A stretch of 64,000 nt of DNA from Microcella putealis (GCF_004216575.1 NZ_SGWW01000002.1:310001-374000), one strand, 5' to 3'; shown: positions 1-9,003, numbered from the stretch's first letter. Translations and numbers: made by a program. The notes: generated from the letters alone by a model not told the origin.

Positions 1-1
1 C

Positions 2-1207
2 GATGGGCGGCTGCGGCCCGTGCACGGCGTCTTGCCCGCGGTGCTCGCGGCCAAGCGCAGCGGGGCGCGCCGCGTCATCGTGCCAACCGGCAACGTCGAT
101 GAAGCCTCGCTGGTGAGTGGTATCGACGTCGTGGGGCTTCCGTCGCTGCGCGAGGTGTTGATTCGGCACGGTGCCGAGCTCGACGCCGAGCCGTGTGAGC
201 CGGTGATGCGCCCCGGCTCGGGCGGCGGAGCAGCCGCGGGTGATGCGACGTCGTCGGCAGACCTCGCCGACGTCGTCGGCCACCCCGACGCCATTGACGC
301 CCTCGTCACGGCCGCAGCGGGCGGGCACCACGTGATGATGCTGGGCCCCCCTGGTGCGGGGAAAACGATGCTCGCCTCCCGCCTTCCCGCGATCCTTCCC
401 GACCTCGACGCCGAAGCCGCAATCGAGGTGTCGTCTGTTCGGTCACTGTGCGGGGAGCCCGTCGATGCGCTCATCACGAGGCCACCGTTCGAGGCGCCGC
501 ACCACAGCGCCACGATGGCCTCATTGGTGGGCGGGGGCAGCGGCTTGGTACGCCCGGGCGCGATCTCCCGGGCCGCCCACGGGGTGCTCTTCCTCGACGA
601 AGCGCCCGAGTTCTCGGCGACCGTTCTCGACGCCCTCCGTCAGCCGCTCGAGACCGGCTGGATCACGATTCACCGCGCGCGAACCGTGGCGCGGTTTCCC
701 GCCCAGTGCCAGCTCGTGTTGGCAGCGAACCCGTGTCCGTGCGGCAACGCCGGCACGATCGATGGCGACTGCACCTGCACGCCGATCATGCGTCGGCGCT
801 ACCTGGGCCGGCTCTCCGGACCACTGCTCGACCGCATCGACGTTCACCTCGGTGTGCGCCGGGTGTCGACGGCCCACCTCATCGGGTCGAGCCGCGGTGA
901 ACGCACGACGGCCGACGCTCGCGCCGCCGTGGTGGCGGCTCGCGACGTGGCCGCCGAGCGCTGGGCGGCGCACGGCCACCGCCTCAATGCGCAGGTCCCG
1001 GGCGCCGTGCTGCGCGCAGCGCCGTGGCGATTGCCCGCCACAGCGAGGGCGCCCCTGGATCGCGCCCTCGAGCGCGGTGCCCTGACCATGCGCGGGTACG
1101 ACCGGGTGCTCCGGCTCGCGTGGACAGTCGCCGATCTGGCAGGAGCGGCAACCCCGAGCCTCGAGCACGTCGGTGCGGCGCTCTATCTGCGGAAGGGAGT
1201 GCAGTGA
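2..1207 (+). CDS. comM: ComM/YifB-family Mg-chelatase-like AAA+ ATPase, 5' truncated by window edge
   Basis: This is the C-terminal part of a ComM (YifB) protein, an AAA+ ATPase of the Mg-chelatase-like family that, where studied, acts as a helicase in branch migration during natural transformation. The frame is open from base 2, so the start lies outside the window; full family members are about 500 residues and about 400 are present. Visible motifs are the Walker A stretch GPPGAGKTML, a Walker B LFLDEAPEF, the family motif FEAPHHSATMASLVGGG, and a cysteine cluster ANPCPCGN...CTCTP. Its stop overlaps the ATG of dprA, which is the usual actinobacterial neighbour, so the two are translationally coupled and probably serve DNA uptake or recombination. 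Confidence 0.93.
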   Translation, partial: DGRLRPVHGVLPAVLAAKRSGARRVIVPTGNVDEASLVSGIDVVGLPSLREVLIRHGAELDAEPCEPVMRPGSGGGAAAGDATSSADLADVVGHPDAIDALVTAAAGGHHVMMLGPPGAGKTMLASRLPAILPDLDAEAAIEVSSVRSLCGEPVDALITRPPFEAPHHSATMASLVGGGSGLVRPGAISRAAHGVLFLDEAPEFSATVLDALRQPLETGWITIHRARTVARFPAQCQLVLAANPCPCGNAGTIDGDCTCTPIMRRRYLGRLSGPLLDRIDVHLGVRRVSTAHLIGSSRGERTTADARAAVVAARDVAAERWAAHGHRLNAQVPGAVLRAAPWRLPATARAPLDRALERGALTMRGYDRVLRLAWTVADLAGAATPSLEHVGAALYLRKGVQ

Positions 1208-2442
1208 TGTCGTCCACCCTCTGGCGCATCCCCGCCTCCCGCCTCGACGCGACGCTCGACAGGGTGGGGCGCCCTGTGCAGAGCACTGATGAACGCGACG
1301 ATCTCATCGCTCGGGCCTTCTGGCACGTGATTGCAGAACCCGGTGATGCCGCCGTCGGCTACCTCGCCGATACCGGCTCGCTCGTTGCCGCCGCGCAGGC
1401 GCTCATTGACGGATGCACCCCGGCGACGCTCGTCGCGTTATCGGCCGGTGAGCTCAGCGCTGAGGCGGCGACGAACGCTGTTCGCCGGTGGACCCCGCGC
1501 CTGAAATCAGAGGACGTAGTGCGAGCACTCGAGATCGCGGGCACCGTCGGCGCTCAGCTCTTGGCGCCCGACGACGACGGTTGGCCCGATGGGCTCGACC
1601 GCCTGGGGCCGCACCGGCCCCACCTGCTGTGGGTTCGCGGACGCACCGAGCTCGCGCCGCGACCCAGCGTGGCGCTGGTCGGAGCTCGGGCGGCCACCGG
1701 GTACGGCGAGCATGTCGCTATGGAATTCGCTGCGGGCCTCGCATCCCGCGACATGGTCGTGGTCTCGGGCGGGGCATACGGCATCGATGGCGCCGCTCAT
1801 CGCGCGAGCCTCGCCGCGCAGGGAGACACCATCGCCGTGCTCGCGGGAGGCGCCGACCGCCTGTATCCGAGCGGCCACGACGCACTGCTGACGCGCGTGA
1901 TCGATCAGGGCGCGGTACTGAGCGAAACGCCGTGCGGTACCGCTCCGACGCGATGGCGTTTTCTGCAGCGCAACAGGCTCATCGCCGCCATGAGTGACGC
2001 GGTGGTCGTCGTCGAAGCGGGGCACCGTTCGGGGGCTCTCAATACGGTTCACCACGCGCTCTCGGTCGGTGTTCCGGTGGGAGTTGTTCCCGGGCCGATC
2101 ACCTCGGCGGCCAGCGCGGGCTGCCATCGCACTCTGCGCACCTCCGACGCCCGCTGCATTACGTCCACCACCGAGATCATGGAGCTCGCGTTCGACTCAC
2201 CGAGCGGTGACGGCGCCGTGACACTCTCGGCCAGGCCCTCGGCGGGCAGTACGCGCGTGAGAGACGCACTTCGCCCGCGGCGCGCGCAAGGTGTCGACGA
2301 ACTCGCCCGCGCAACGGGCATGTCGGTCGATGAGGTACGTGCTGAGCTTGGCCTCCTGCAGTTCGAAGAACTCGCCGTCGAAGAGGCGAACGGAATGTGG
2401 CGAAAATCGAACAGTCCGCGCCCCGCACCCGCGCAGTTCTGA
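1207..2442 (+). CDS. dprA: DNA-processing protein DprA
   Basis: DprA protects incoming single-stranded DNA and loads RecA during natural transformation; in non-competent bacteria it is kept for reasons less well understood. The chosen ATG shares its A with the tga of the upstream comM frame and gives 411 residues. The Rossmann-like SMF/DprA domain is clear: VALVGARAATGYGEH, VVSGGAYGIDGAAHRASLAA, AGGADRLYPSGHDALL, RFLQRNRLIAAMSDAVVVVEA and SGALNTVHHALSVGVPVGVVPGPI. A C-terminal winged-helix-like segment follows (GVDELARATGMSVDEVRAELGL). The frame stays open 183 bases further upstream, but that part lies inside comM and has no support. A MarR gene and an exporter separate this pair from xerC, so the block is interrupted. 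Confidence 0.95.
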   Translation: MSSTLWRIPASRLDATLDRVGRPVQSTDERDDLIARAFWHVIAEPGDAAVGYLADTGSLVAAAQALIDGCTPATLVALSAGELSAEAATNAVRRWTPRLKSEDVVRALEIAGTVGAQLLAPDDDGWPDGLDRLGPHRPHLLWVRGRTELAPRPSVALVGARAATGYGEHVAMEFAAGLASRDMVVVSGGAYGIDGAAHRASLAAQGDTIAVLAGGADRLYPSGHDALLTRVIDQGAVLSETPCGTAPTRWRFLQRNRLIAAMSDAVVVVEAGHRSGALNTVHHALSVGVPVGVVPGPITSAASAGCHRTLRTSDARCITSTTEIMELAFDSPSGDGAVTLSARPSAGSTRVRDALRPRRAQGVDELARATGMSVDEVRAELGLLQFEELAVEEANGMWRKSNSPRPAPAQF

Positions 2443-2463
2443 AAACGCGTCACCCGAGCCGAG

Positions 2464-2469
2464 TAGCAT
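2464..2469 (+). promoter_or_regulatory. -10 box TAGCAT, leaderless arrangement
   Basis: TAGCAT ends exactly six bases before the ATG at 2476 of the metallophosphoesterase. With a normal -10 to +1 distance, transcription would begin at the start codon itself. No good -35 element is visible. Confidence 0.5.
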
Positions 2470-2475
2470 GCGCGC

Positions 2476-3411
2476 ATGACGCAGCTTGGCCAGTACCCCC
2501 CGCCCGTGCGCACCATCGTGCACCTTTCTGATACGCACCTGCTGGGCGACGGCCGGGCGCTCTACGGCAAGGTGCCGGTCGAAGAGCGGCTGCAACGAGC
2601 GCTGGAGCGCATCGAGGCGAGCGCGCTGTCGCCCGACGCCTTCGTCTTCACCGGCGACCTCACCGATCTCGGCGAGCCCGACGCGTACCGCCGCCTGCGC
2701 GCGACCGTCGAGCCCGTTGTTGCCCGCATGAACGCGCGCCTCATCTGGGTCATGGGCAATCACGACGAGCGAGCCGCTTACGCCTCGCTGCTCTGTGACG
2801 CCGAGCCCACCGACGCGCCACAAGACCGGGTCTACGACCTCGGAGGGCTCCGCGTCATCTCGCTCGACAGCACCGTGCCGGGGTACCACCACGGCGAGCT
2901 TGAGCCCGCCCAGCTCGAGTGGCTCGCTTCCGTGCTCGCCGAGCCAGCGCCGCTCGGCAGCATTCTCGCGCTTCATCATCCGCCGGTCCCCACACCGCTC
3001 GAGGTGATGTCCGTTCTCGAACTGCACGACCAGCCGGCGCTCGAGCGCGTCATCGCGGGCAGCGATATTCGGGCCATTCTGGGTGGGCACCTGCACTACT
3101 CGACGCACGGAACCTTCGCGGGCATCCCCGTCCACGTGGCGTCGGCAACCTGTTACACACTCGACCTCGGCGCGCCGGCGGAGCGCTTGCTCTCGGGAGT
3201 TGACGGCGCGCAGTCGTTCGACGTCATCAGCGTCTACGCCGACCGGGTCGTGTCATCGACGGTGCCGCTCGCTGCGGCCCCCGAAGTGACGGGTTTCGCG
3301 GCCACATACCGCCCGATGATCGAAGGCATGCCCGCTGACGTGCGGCTCGAGCAGTTGTCGAGCAAGTCGTCGAAGCTCAACCTGAACGAAGCGGCCGCGA
3401 GCGACGTCTAA
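2476..3411 (+). CDS. Calcineurin-like metallophosphoesterase (CpdA-type)
   Basis: A 311-residue cytoplasmic metallophosphoesterase. All metal-binding motifs of the class III cyclic-nucleotide phosphodiesterase group are present in order: LSDTHL near residue 18, FTGDLTD near 58, WVMGNHDE near 93, the LHHPP motif near 167, and a GGHLHYSTHG box near 204. This matches CpdA/Rv0805-like enzymes, which hydrolyse cAMP or other phosphodiesters; the true substrate cannot be read from sequence. There is no Shine-Dalgarno site, but a -10 box lies six bases upstream, so the mRNA is probably leaderless. The stop overlaps the stop of the convergent marR gene by four bases. Confidence 0.85.
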   Translation: MTQLGQYPPPVRTIVHLSDTHLLGDGRALYGKVPVEERLQRALERIEASALSPDAFVFTGDLTDLGEPDAYRRLRATVEPVVARMNARLIWVMGNHDERAAYASLLCDAEPTDAPQDRVYDLGGLRVISLDSTVPGYHHGELEPAQLEWLASVLAEPAPLGSILALHHPPVPTPLEVMSVLELHDQPALERVIAGSDIRAILGGHLHYSTHGTFAGIPVHVASATCYTLDLGAPAERLLSGVDGAQSFDVISVYADRVVSSTVPLAAAPEVTGFAATYRPMIEGMPADVRLEQLSSKSSKLNLNEAAASDV

Positions 3412-3890
3412 CTAATGCGCTCGGCGTGTGAGCGGTAGACCTCCACCACTCGCTGCAGATAGCTGCTGATCGCCTGCTGTTCCGCGGGTGAGAACTCGTC
3501 TAACACGGTGTCGATCGCACCGATCATCGGCATCAGCATGCCCATCGCCCGCGCGCGCGAGGCGGGGGAGGCCTCGACGATCACCCCCCGTCGGTCGGTC
3601 GGGTTCGCCGTGCGATGAACGTGGCCGAGCGCCTCGAGGCGGTCGATCGCGGTCGTGGTGGCCGCCGTCGAGAGGCCAAGGCGCTTCGCCAGTGCGCTGG
3701 GCGACAGGGGGCCCGCCATGATCAGGTGCTGCATGGCGTCGAGGTCGGTGGCATTGACCGAGAGCGATCCCGCCATGGCGCGCGAGAAGTCGTCCGTGAC
3801 GTCGATGACCTCGCGCAACGAGCGCGTCGCCGGACGCGCGGTGGGCGCCTCGGGAGGCCCTCCCTGTGCATCCGATGAGCGCATTTGCAT
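3408..3890 (-). CDS. MarR-family transcriptional regulator
   Basis: A 160-residue winged-helix repressor. The central region AMQHLIMAGPLSPSALAKRL, then LSTAATTTAIDRLEALGHV and RTANPTDRRGVIVEAS, is the MarR helix-turn-helix plus beta-wing with its conserved DRR. It is divergent from an MMPL exporter and separated from it by 89 bases containing an AT-rich island with inverted repeats, so it most likely represses itself and the exporter in response to a toxic ligand (inference from arrangement). A TAGGCT -10 box sits seven bases before the ATG, suggesting a leaderless message. Confidence 0.88.
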   Translation of the reverse strand: MQMRSSDAQGGPPEAPTARPATRSLREVIDVTDDFSRAMAGSLSVNATDLDAMQHLIMAGPLSPSALAKRLGLSTAATTTAIDRLEALGHVHRTANPTDRRGVIVEASPASRARAMGMLMPMIGAIDTVLDEFSPAEQQAISSYLQRVVEVYRSHAERIS

Positions 3891-3897
3891 GGTTCCC

Positions 3898-3903
3898 AGC
3901 CTA
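3898..3903 (-). promoter_or_regulatory. -10 box TAGGCT for marR, leaderless arrangement
   Basis: Read on the minus strand, TAGGCT is followed by seven bases and then the ATG of the MarR gene. The same box-to-start geometry recurs at several other genes in this window. Confidence 0.5.
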
Positions 3904-3917
3904 CCCGCTATCTTCTC

Positions 3918-3946
3918 GATTGTCTGATAGTTCGATAATCTAACTA
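3918..3946. promoter_or_regulatory. Probable MarR operator between marR and the MMPL exporter
   Basis: An AT-rich island in otherwise GC-rich DNA holds two overlapping inverted repeats. One is TAGTT (3928-3932) with AACTA (3942-3946) and a nine-base spacer. The other is GATTGTC (3918-3924) with GATAATC (3934-3940), one mismatch. Position and symmetry fit a MarR dimer site controlling both divergent genes; binding is inferred. Confidence 0.45.
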
Positions 3947-3979
3947 AATCCTCCGTTCTCCCGCCCGGAAAGGCGCCCC

Positions 3980-6136
3980 GTGTCTGGCTTCCTGCGCTTC
4001 CTCACTGCCAAATCCACCTCATGGATCGTTCTCGTGCTCACGGCGCTGGGGGCGACCGCCCTCTTCGCCACGGCGGGATACAGCGGCAACGACGAGGCCC
4101 CGCCCGTCGGGCTCCCCGACAGCGCCGAGTCGGTGCAGGTGGAGCAGCTGCAGGACGACTTCGCGTCGTCCGACGGCACGAGCGCACTCATCGTGTTCGA
4201 CGCGGGCGACGCGGCGCTCAGCGACGCTCAGCTCGCGGCGATCGCTGACAACTCGGTCGAGTTGGCCGATATCGCCGAGGCCGACTTCCTCCCGCCGCCC
4301 GTCGTGAGTGACGACGGATCGGTCGCATTCGTCGTCGTGCCGCTCGACCCGATCACCAGTGTGGGAGACCAGGCCGAGCGTGCAGACGCGCTCCGTGACG
4401 CTGCCTCGAGTGACCTCGACGAGCTCGACGTCTACTTGACCGGCGCGGAAGGTTTCGAGGTCGATATCGCATCGGTGTTCAGTGGCGCCAACTTCACGCT
4501 GCTCGGCACGACCGTGATCGTCGTCGCTGTGCTGCTGCTCATCACCTACCGCAGCCCGTGGCTGTGGCTCGTGCCGCTCGCCGTGGTCGGCCTCGGAGAC
4601 GTGCTGGCCGGCATCATCGCGCGACAGGTCGCCGGTGCCGTAGGAGTGCAGCTCGACGCGAGCGTGACGGGAATCTTGTCGGTGCTGGTGTTCGGTGCGG
4701 GGACGAACTACGCCCTCCTGCTGATCGCCCGGTACCGAGACGAGTTGCGGGTTTTCGAGGATCGCCGAGCGGCCATGCGTCGCGCGGTGCGCGGCACGGC
4801 TCCCGCCATCCTCGCCTCCGGTGGAACGGTTGCGCTCGCGCTGGCGACGTTGCTCTTCGGCGAGCTCGCCGGAAACCGGGCACTGGGTCTCGCCGGCGCG
4901 ATCGGCATCGTCGTCGCGATGTTCTTTGGCCTCGTCGTGCTGCCCCCGGCACTCGTGCTGTTCGGTCGCGGCCTCTTCTGGCCGTTCGTTCCCCGCTTTG
5001 GCTCGCCCGACATGGTGGCCAAAAGCCCGTGGGGCAAGCTGGGTCGGGCCGTGAGCCGTCGCCCTCTCGCTGTCGCCATCGTCGGATTCCTCGCGCTCGG
5101 AGCGTTTGCCGCAGGACTCAACGGTCTGACGGTCGGTCTGTCGCAGAACGAGCGCTTCATCGACAAACCGCAGGCGGTCATCGGCCAAGAGGTGCTCGCC
5201 GACGCGTTCTCGGCGGGAAGCACGTCGCCCGCGGCCGTCCTCGTGCCCACGGCCGATGCAGATGAGACGCTCGCTGCCATCCGCGGATTCGACGGGGTCG
5301 ACGCCGCCGAGCTCGGCGACGCGAGCGACGACTGGACACAAATCGACGTCACGATCGACGCGGACCCCGAAAGCGAGGCGGCGTTCGACACCATCGCGCA
5401 ACTGCGTGCCGATCTCGACGATGTCGGCGCCGGTGACGCGCTGGTTGGCGGCCTGGATGCTCGCGCCCTCGATGTCGCGGACGCTCAGGCACGCGATCAA
5501 GCGCTCGTCATCCCGCTGATTCTGGTTCTCGTGCTCATCGTGCTGATCGCGCTGCTGCGCTCGATCGTCGCACCCCTGTTGCTCCTCGGGGCCGTCGTCG
5601 CGAGCTTCTTCTCCGCCGTGGGCATCGCGTGGGTGCTGTTCCAAACGGTCTTCGGCTTCCCGGCGATCGACACGACGGTGCTGCTGTTCAGCTTCCTGTT
5701 CTTGGTCGCGCTCGGCGTTGACTACTCGATCTTCCTCGTCACGAGGGCGCAAGAGGAGGCCGAGACGCTGGGAATGCGCGAGGGCATGATTCGGGCGCTC
5801 GCCGCGACAGGCGCGGTCATCACGAGTGCGGGCATCCTGCTTGCCGCGGTCTTTGCCGTGCTGGGCGTGCTGCCCCTGATCACCCTGACCCAGATCGGCA
5901 TCATCGTGTGTATCGGTGTGCTGATCGACACGTTGCTCGTGCGCACGGTCATCGTGCCCGCCTTCGCGTTCCTCGCCGGCGACCGCTTCTTCTGGCCGCG
6001 CCGGCCGCGCATGACGGTGGCCGAGGCCGATCGGCTGGGTCTGAACGCACAAGACATGGGGGCGCTCGCCGAGCCCGTCGACGCGGGTGCCGCCGAGCCG
6101 AAGCTCGCCGGGGCGGGCGCGCCGAGCGAGCGTTAG
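3980..6136 (+). CDS. MMPL/RND-superfamily membrane transporter
   Basis: A 718-residue inner-membrane exporter of the MMPL family, powered by the proton gradient; relatives move lipids or drugs. The layout is one N-terminal membrane helix (residues about 13-33), an extracytoplasmic loop, five or six helices (about 170-340), a second loop, and another bundle (about 510-680). The two halves are homologous, as usual for RND proteins. Recognisable segments are FGAGTNYALLLIARYRDEL in the first half and VALGVDYSIFLVTRAQEE in the second, the MMPL signature region. The GTG start follows the AT-rich operator and heads the gene divergent from marR, so expression is probably MarR-controlled. The substrate is unknown. 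Confidence 0.9.
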   Translation: MSGFLRFLTAKSTSWIVLVLTALGATALFATAGYSGNDEAPPVGLPDSAESVQVEQLQDDFASSDGTSALIVFDAGDAALSDAQLAAIADNSVELADIAEADFLPPPVVSDDGSVAFVVVPLDPITSVGDQAERADALRDAASSDLDELDVYLTGAEGFEVDIASVFSGANFTLLGTTVIVVAVLLLITYRSPWLWLVPLAVVGLGDVLAGIIARQVAGAVGVQLDASVTGILSVLVFGAGTNYALLLIARYRDELRVFEDRRAAMRRAVRGTAPAILASGGTVALALATLLFGELAGNRALGLAGAIGIVVAMFFGLVVLPPALVLFGRGLFWPFVPRFGSPDMVAKSPWGKLGRAVSRRPLAVAIVGFLALGAFAAGLNGLTVGLSQNERFIDKPQAVIGQEVLADAFSAGSTSPAAVLVPTADADETLAAIRGFDGVDAAELGDASDDWTQIDVTIDADPESEAAFDTIAQLRADLDDVGAGDALVGGLDARALDVADAQARDQALVIPLILVLVLIVLIALLRSIVAPLLLLGAVVASFFSAVGIAWVLFQTVFGFPAIDTTVLLFSFLFLVALGVDYSIFLVTRAQEEAETLGMREGMIRALAATGAVITSAGILLAAVFAVLGVLPLITLTQIGIIVCIGVLIDTLLVRTVIVPAFAFLAGDRFFWPRRPRMTVAEADRLGLNAQDMGALAEPVDAGAAEPKLAGAGAPSER

Positions 6137-6161
6137 GCCGCACGGCGGGCATCCTGACGGG

Positions 6162-7118
6162 GTGCCCGCCGTGTCGACACCGCTCGAGTCCGCAGTAGCG
6201 GACTACCTGCGCGCGGTCACGCTCGAACGGGGGGCGTCACCACACACCGTGCGCGCGTACCGCGCCGATCTCGCATCCCTCGTCGATCACCTCGTCGCGC
6301 GGGGCGCGGAACCCGACCCGGCACTGCTTGATCTCGAAGTGCTGCGCGACTGGGCGTGGGCGCAACGCGACGCGGGGCTTGCGAGTTCAACTCTTGCACG
6401 GCGCGCATCCACCGTTCGGGGTTTCACGGCCTGGCTGGCTCGCACGGGGCGCGCGGCAGCCGATGCGGGGGCCCGCCTGCGGGCGCCACGCCCCGATCGC
6501 TCACTGCCCCGCGTGTTGACGCGGGCGCAGGTTGACGAGTTGCTTGCTCAGCTCGCCGATCACGCGAGCGGCGGAGATCCCGCCGCATTGCGTGACGTCG
6601 CCGTCATCGAGCTGCTGTACGCGAGTGCGTTGCGCGTGAGCGAGCTGGTCGGCCTCGACCGTGGCGACATCGATCACGAGCGTCGCACGCTGCGCGTCAC
6701 CGGAAAGGGCGCCAAGGAGCGCGTCGTGCCGTTTGGCGTGCCGGCCGGGCGCGCCCTGCGCGCGTATCTCGACGAGGGTCGCCCCGCTCTGGTGTCGACC
6801 GTGGATGCTCGCGACGGTCAGCGACCAACCGGCGCCCCCCACGACGCGGTGTTCGTGGGCGCGCGGGGGCAGCGACTGGGGAGCCGCTCGGTGTACGCAC
6901 TGGTTGCCTCTCTGTTGGCCGAGCTGCCCGGGGCAGGACCGTCTGGCCCCCACGCCTTTCGCCACACCGCGGCGACCCACCTGCTCGACGGCGGTGCCGA
7001 CCTCCGTGCCGTGCAAGAGTTCCTCGGCCACGCGAGCCTCGGCACCACTCAGATCTACACCCACGTGAGCGCGGAGCGACTGGCAAGCGCCTACCGGACG
7101 GCGCATCCGCGAGCGTGA
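6162..7118 (+). CDS. xerC: Tyrosine recombinase XerC
   Basis: A 318-residue site-specific recombinase that, with a XerD partner, resolves chromosome dimers at dif. The N-terminal SAM-like core-binding domain (residues about 5-100) is followed by the catalytic domain. The full set of active residues is visible: Arg158 (ASALRVSEL), Lys182 (TGKGAKERVV), His264 and Arg267 (HAFRHTAATHLL), His290 (LGHASLGTTQ) and Tyr299 (IYTHV). Its place between the dprA region and rpsB is the normal actinobacterial xerC location, so it is housekeeping rather than a phage integrase. The start is the GTG 25 bases after the exporter stop; a second in-frame GTG lies three codons later. Confidence 0.9.
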   Translation: MPAVSTPLESAVADYLRAVTLERGASPHTVRAYRADLASLVDHLVARGAEPDPALLDLEVLRDWAWAQRDAGLASSTLARRASTVRGFTAWLARTGRAAADAGARLRAPRPDRSLPRVLTRAQVDELLAQLADHASGGDPAALRDVAVIELLYASALRVSELVGLDRGDIDHERRTLRVTGKGAKERVVPFGVPAGRALRAYLDEGRPALVSTVDARDGQRPTGAPHDAVFVGARGQRLGSRSVYALVASLLAELPGAGPSGPHAFRHTAATHLLDGGADLRAVQEFLGHASLGTTQIYTHVSAERLASAYRTAHPRA

Positions 7119-7147
7119 GCGCGTCGCTGTCGGCGTACTGACCGCAC

Positions 7148-7687
7148 CTAGGGGGCCTCGAGGGGCAAGAGCACAGCGCGACGCAGCCCGCCCAGGTAGA
7201 GCAGCGGTGACACATACTCGCCCCGGAGGCGCACGCCGACATGCAGGCACTCCCGGGTGCCGCAGTGCCCGGGCTCGAGCAGGCCGATCGTGTCGCCCGC
7301 GCGCACGCTCTCGCCCTCGACAACGCCCGGGCCGACCGGTTCGAGCGTGACGAGCAGCTCTCCCGCTCGGATCGTGACGAGCGGACGGTCCACCACCATG
7401 CCGGCGAAGTGCACAACCCCGCTGACGGGCGCGACGACCGGCGCGCCGCGCGCGGGGGCCGCGAGATCCACGCCCCGGTGACCCGCGGCGTAGGGAGTGG
7501 GCGGCGCGGCGAATGGCCGCACCATCGTGCGCGGGCCGTCGACCGGCCATGCCCAGCCCGGATGCGCCTGAGAGACGCCCCCGTCGACGACGGGAGCGGC
7601 GCCGGAAACGAGCGCGAGCATCCCGACCGCCGCGACCGTGACGAGCGCGCGCCGAGCGCGCGAAGCGAAGACCCCCATAGACCGCAT
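7148..7687 (-). CDS. Secreted M23 (LytM-type) peptidase-like protein
   Basis: A 179-residue exported protein with a LytM/M23 fold. A signal peptide is visible (basic RSMGVFASRARR, then hydrophobic ALVTVAAVGMLALVSGAA). The zinc-site motif is GHRGVDLAAP (HxxxD). The later HxH motif reads CLHVGV, so the first catalytic His is Cys; as I recall, CLHxG is common in actinobacterial paralogues near rpsB. It may be a peptidoglycan endopeptidase or a non-catalytic activator. The ORF extends upstream to 7882, but those residues do not look like a protein and lie in the rpsB leader; the ATG at 7687 opens the signal peptide. Confidence 0.8.
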   Translation of the reverse strand: MRSMGVFASRARRALVTVAAVGMLALVSGAAPVVDGGVSQAHPGWAWPVDGPRTMVRPFAAPPTPYAAGHRGVDLAAPARGAPVVAPVSGVVHFAGMVVDRPLVTIRAGELLVTLEPVGPGVVEGESVRAGDTIGLLEPGHCGTRECLHVGVRLRGEYVSPLLYLGGLRRAVLLPLEAP

Positions 7688-7968
7688 CGTGGCCGCATCA
7701 CACGCGGCGGGGGATGCGCGCGGCACGATTCGGGGACGGGCGCGCCCCGCTGCCTCCCGTGGGGGAGGGGCGCTCACGGTGATAGAGTGTGCACAGCAGT
7801 CGCCCTGTGCGGCTGACTTCGCGTGTCCGAATTCGGCGCACACCCCATTCAGTCCCACACCGCTCGGGAAACCGGGCAACAACCGTGCGGGTCGGGGCAG
7901 CGCCCGGGCACCAGGGCCCCGGCCGACCGGCCACGGGCGACAACTGAGAACACAGAAGGAGTACGGCC
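7688..7968 (+). promoter_or_regulatory. rpsB-tsf promoter and leader region
   Basis: This gene-free stretch between the divergent M23 gene and rpsB holds a possible -10 box TAGAGT at 7783-7788 preceded by TG-like context, but no good -35. The following leader of about 170 bases is very GC rich and ends in a strong ribosome site, AGAAGGAG, just before the rpsB ATG. An S2-responsive leader would be expected from other bacteria but cannot be shown here. Confidence 0.4.
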
Positions 7969-8976
7969 ATGGCCGTCGTTACCATTCGCCAGCTGCTCGA
8001 CAGCGGCGTGCACTTCGGGCACCAGACCCGCCGCTGGAACCCGAAAGTCAAGCGCTTCATCCTGACCGAGCGCTCGGGCATCCACATCATCGACCTGCAG
8101 CAGTCGCTGGCCTACATCGACAAGGCCTACGACTTCGCGAAGCAGACCGTCGCCCACGGCGGCACCATCCTGTTCGTCGGCACGAAGAAGCAGGCGCAGG
8201 AATCGATCGCCGAGCAGGCGACCCGCGTCGGCCAGCCCTACGTCAACCAGCGTTGGCTCGGTGGCCTCCTGACGAACTTCCAGACCGTCTCCAAGCGCCT
8301 GCAGCGCATGAAAGAGCTGGAAGAGATCGACTTCGATGACACGACCAAGGGCTTCACCAAGAAGGAGCTCTTGATCAAGAAGCGCGAGCTCGACAAGCTG
8401 CACAAGTCGCTCGGCGGTATCCGTAACCTCACGAAGACCCCGAGCGCCATCTGGGTCGTCGACCCGAAGCGCGAGCACCTCGCGATCGACGAGGCCAAGA
8501 AGCTCGGCATCCCCGTGATCGGCATCCTCGACACGAACGCCGACCCCGACGAGCTCGCGTACCCGATTCCGGGCAACGACGACGCGATCCGATCCGTCGC
8601 GCTGCTGACGCGCATCATCGCCGACGCCGCCGCCGAGGGCCTGATCGAGCGCCACCAGGCGCCCGCCGCCGAGGGCAACGTCTCGGCCGTCGAGCCCATG
8701 GCCGAGTGGGAGCGCGAGCTGCTCGAGGCCGGCCAGGCCGAGGCTGCTGCCGAGACGCCCGCCGCCGAGGACGCCCCCGCTGCGGAAGCTTCTGCTGCCG
8801 AGGAAGCGCCCGCTGCCGAGGAAGCCCCCGCTGCTGACGAGGCCCCTGCCGCTGAGGAGGCGCCCGCCGCCGAGAAGCCGGCGAAGAAGGCTCCTGCCAA
8901 GAAGGCCCCCGCGAAGAAGGCTGCCGCGACGAAGACCGAGGCTGACGCCGAGGCCGCGGCCCCCGCATCCGAGTAA
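7969..8976 (+). CDS. rpsB: 30S ribosomal protein S2 (uS2) with long Ala/Glu/Lys tail
   Basis: Ribosomal protein S2, a late-binding component of the small subunit. Family blocks are intact: [19 protein letters not shown] at the start, [13 protein letters not shown], the central coiled-coil region, [20 protein letters not shown] and [18 protein letters not shown]. The core is about 245 residues. A further 90 residues form a low-complexity tail of EEAPAA-type repeats ending in Lys/Ala units ([14 protein letters not shown]). Such tails are typical of actinobacterial S2. A strong ribosome site lies just upstream. It is co-transcribed with tsf. Confidence 0.97.
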   Translation: MAVVTIRQLLDSGVHFGHQTRRWNPKVKRFILTERSGIHIIDLQQSLAYIDKAYDFAKQTVAHGGTILFVGTKKQAQESIAEQATRVGQPYVNQRWLGGLLTNFQTVSKRLQRMKELEEIDFDDTTKGFTKKELLIKKRELDKLHKSLGGIRNLTKTPSAIWVVDPKREHLAIDEAKKLGIPVIGILDTNADPDELAYPIPGNDDAIRSVALLTRIIADAAAEGLIERHQAPAAEGNVSAVEPMAEWERELLEAGQAEAAAETPAAEDAPAAEASAAEEAPAAEEAPAADEAPAAEEAPAAEKPAKKAPAKKAPAKKAAATKTEADAEAAAPASE

Positions 8977-9003
8977 CGAACCTATTGAGGGAGACACATT
9001 TCC

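Noticed and set aside
6162-7118. Tyrosine recombinase as a mobile-element integrase
   Set aside because: Its length, motifs and location before rpsB are those of housekeeping XerC, and no att repeats or cargo are seen.
7688-7882. N-terminal 65 residues of the long M23 reading frame
   Set aside because: They precede a clear signal peptide, have no protein-like composition and lie in the divergent rpsB control region.
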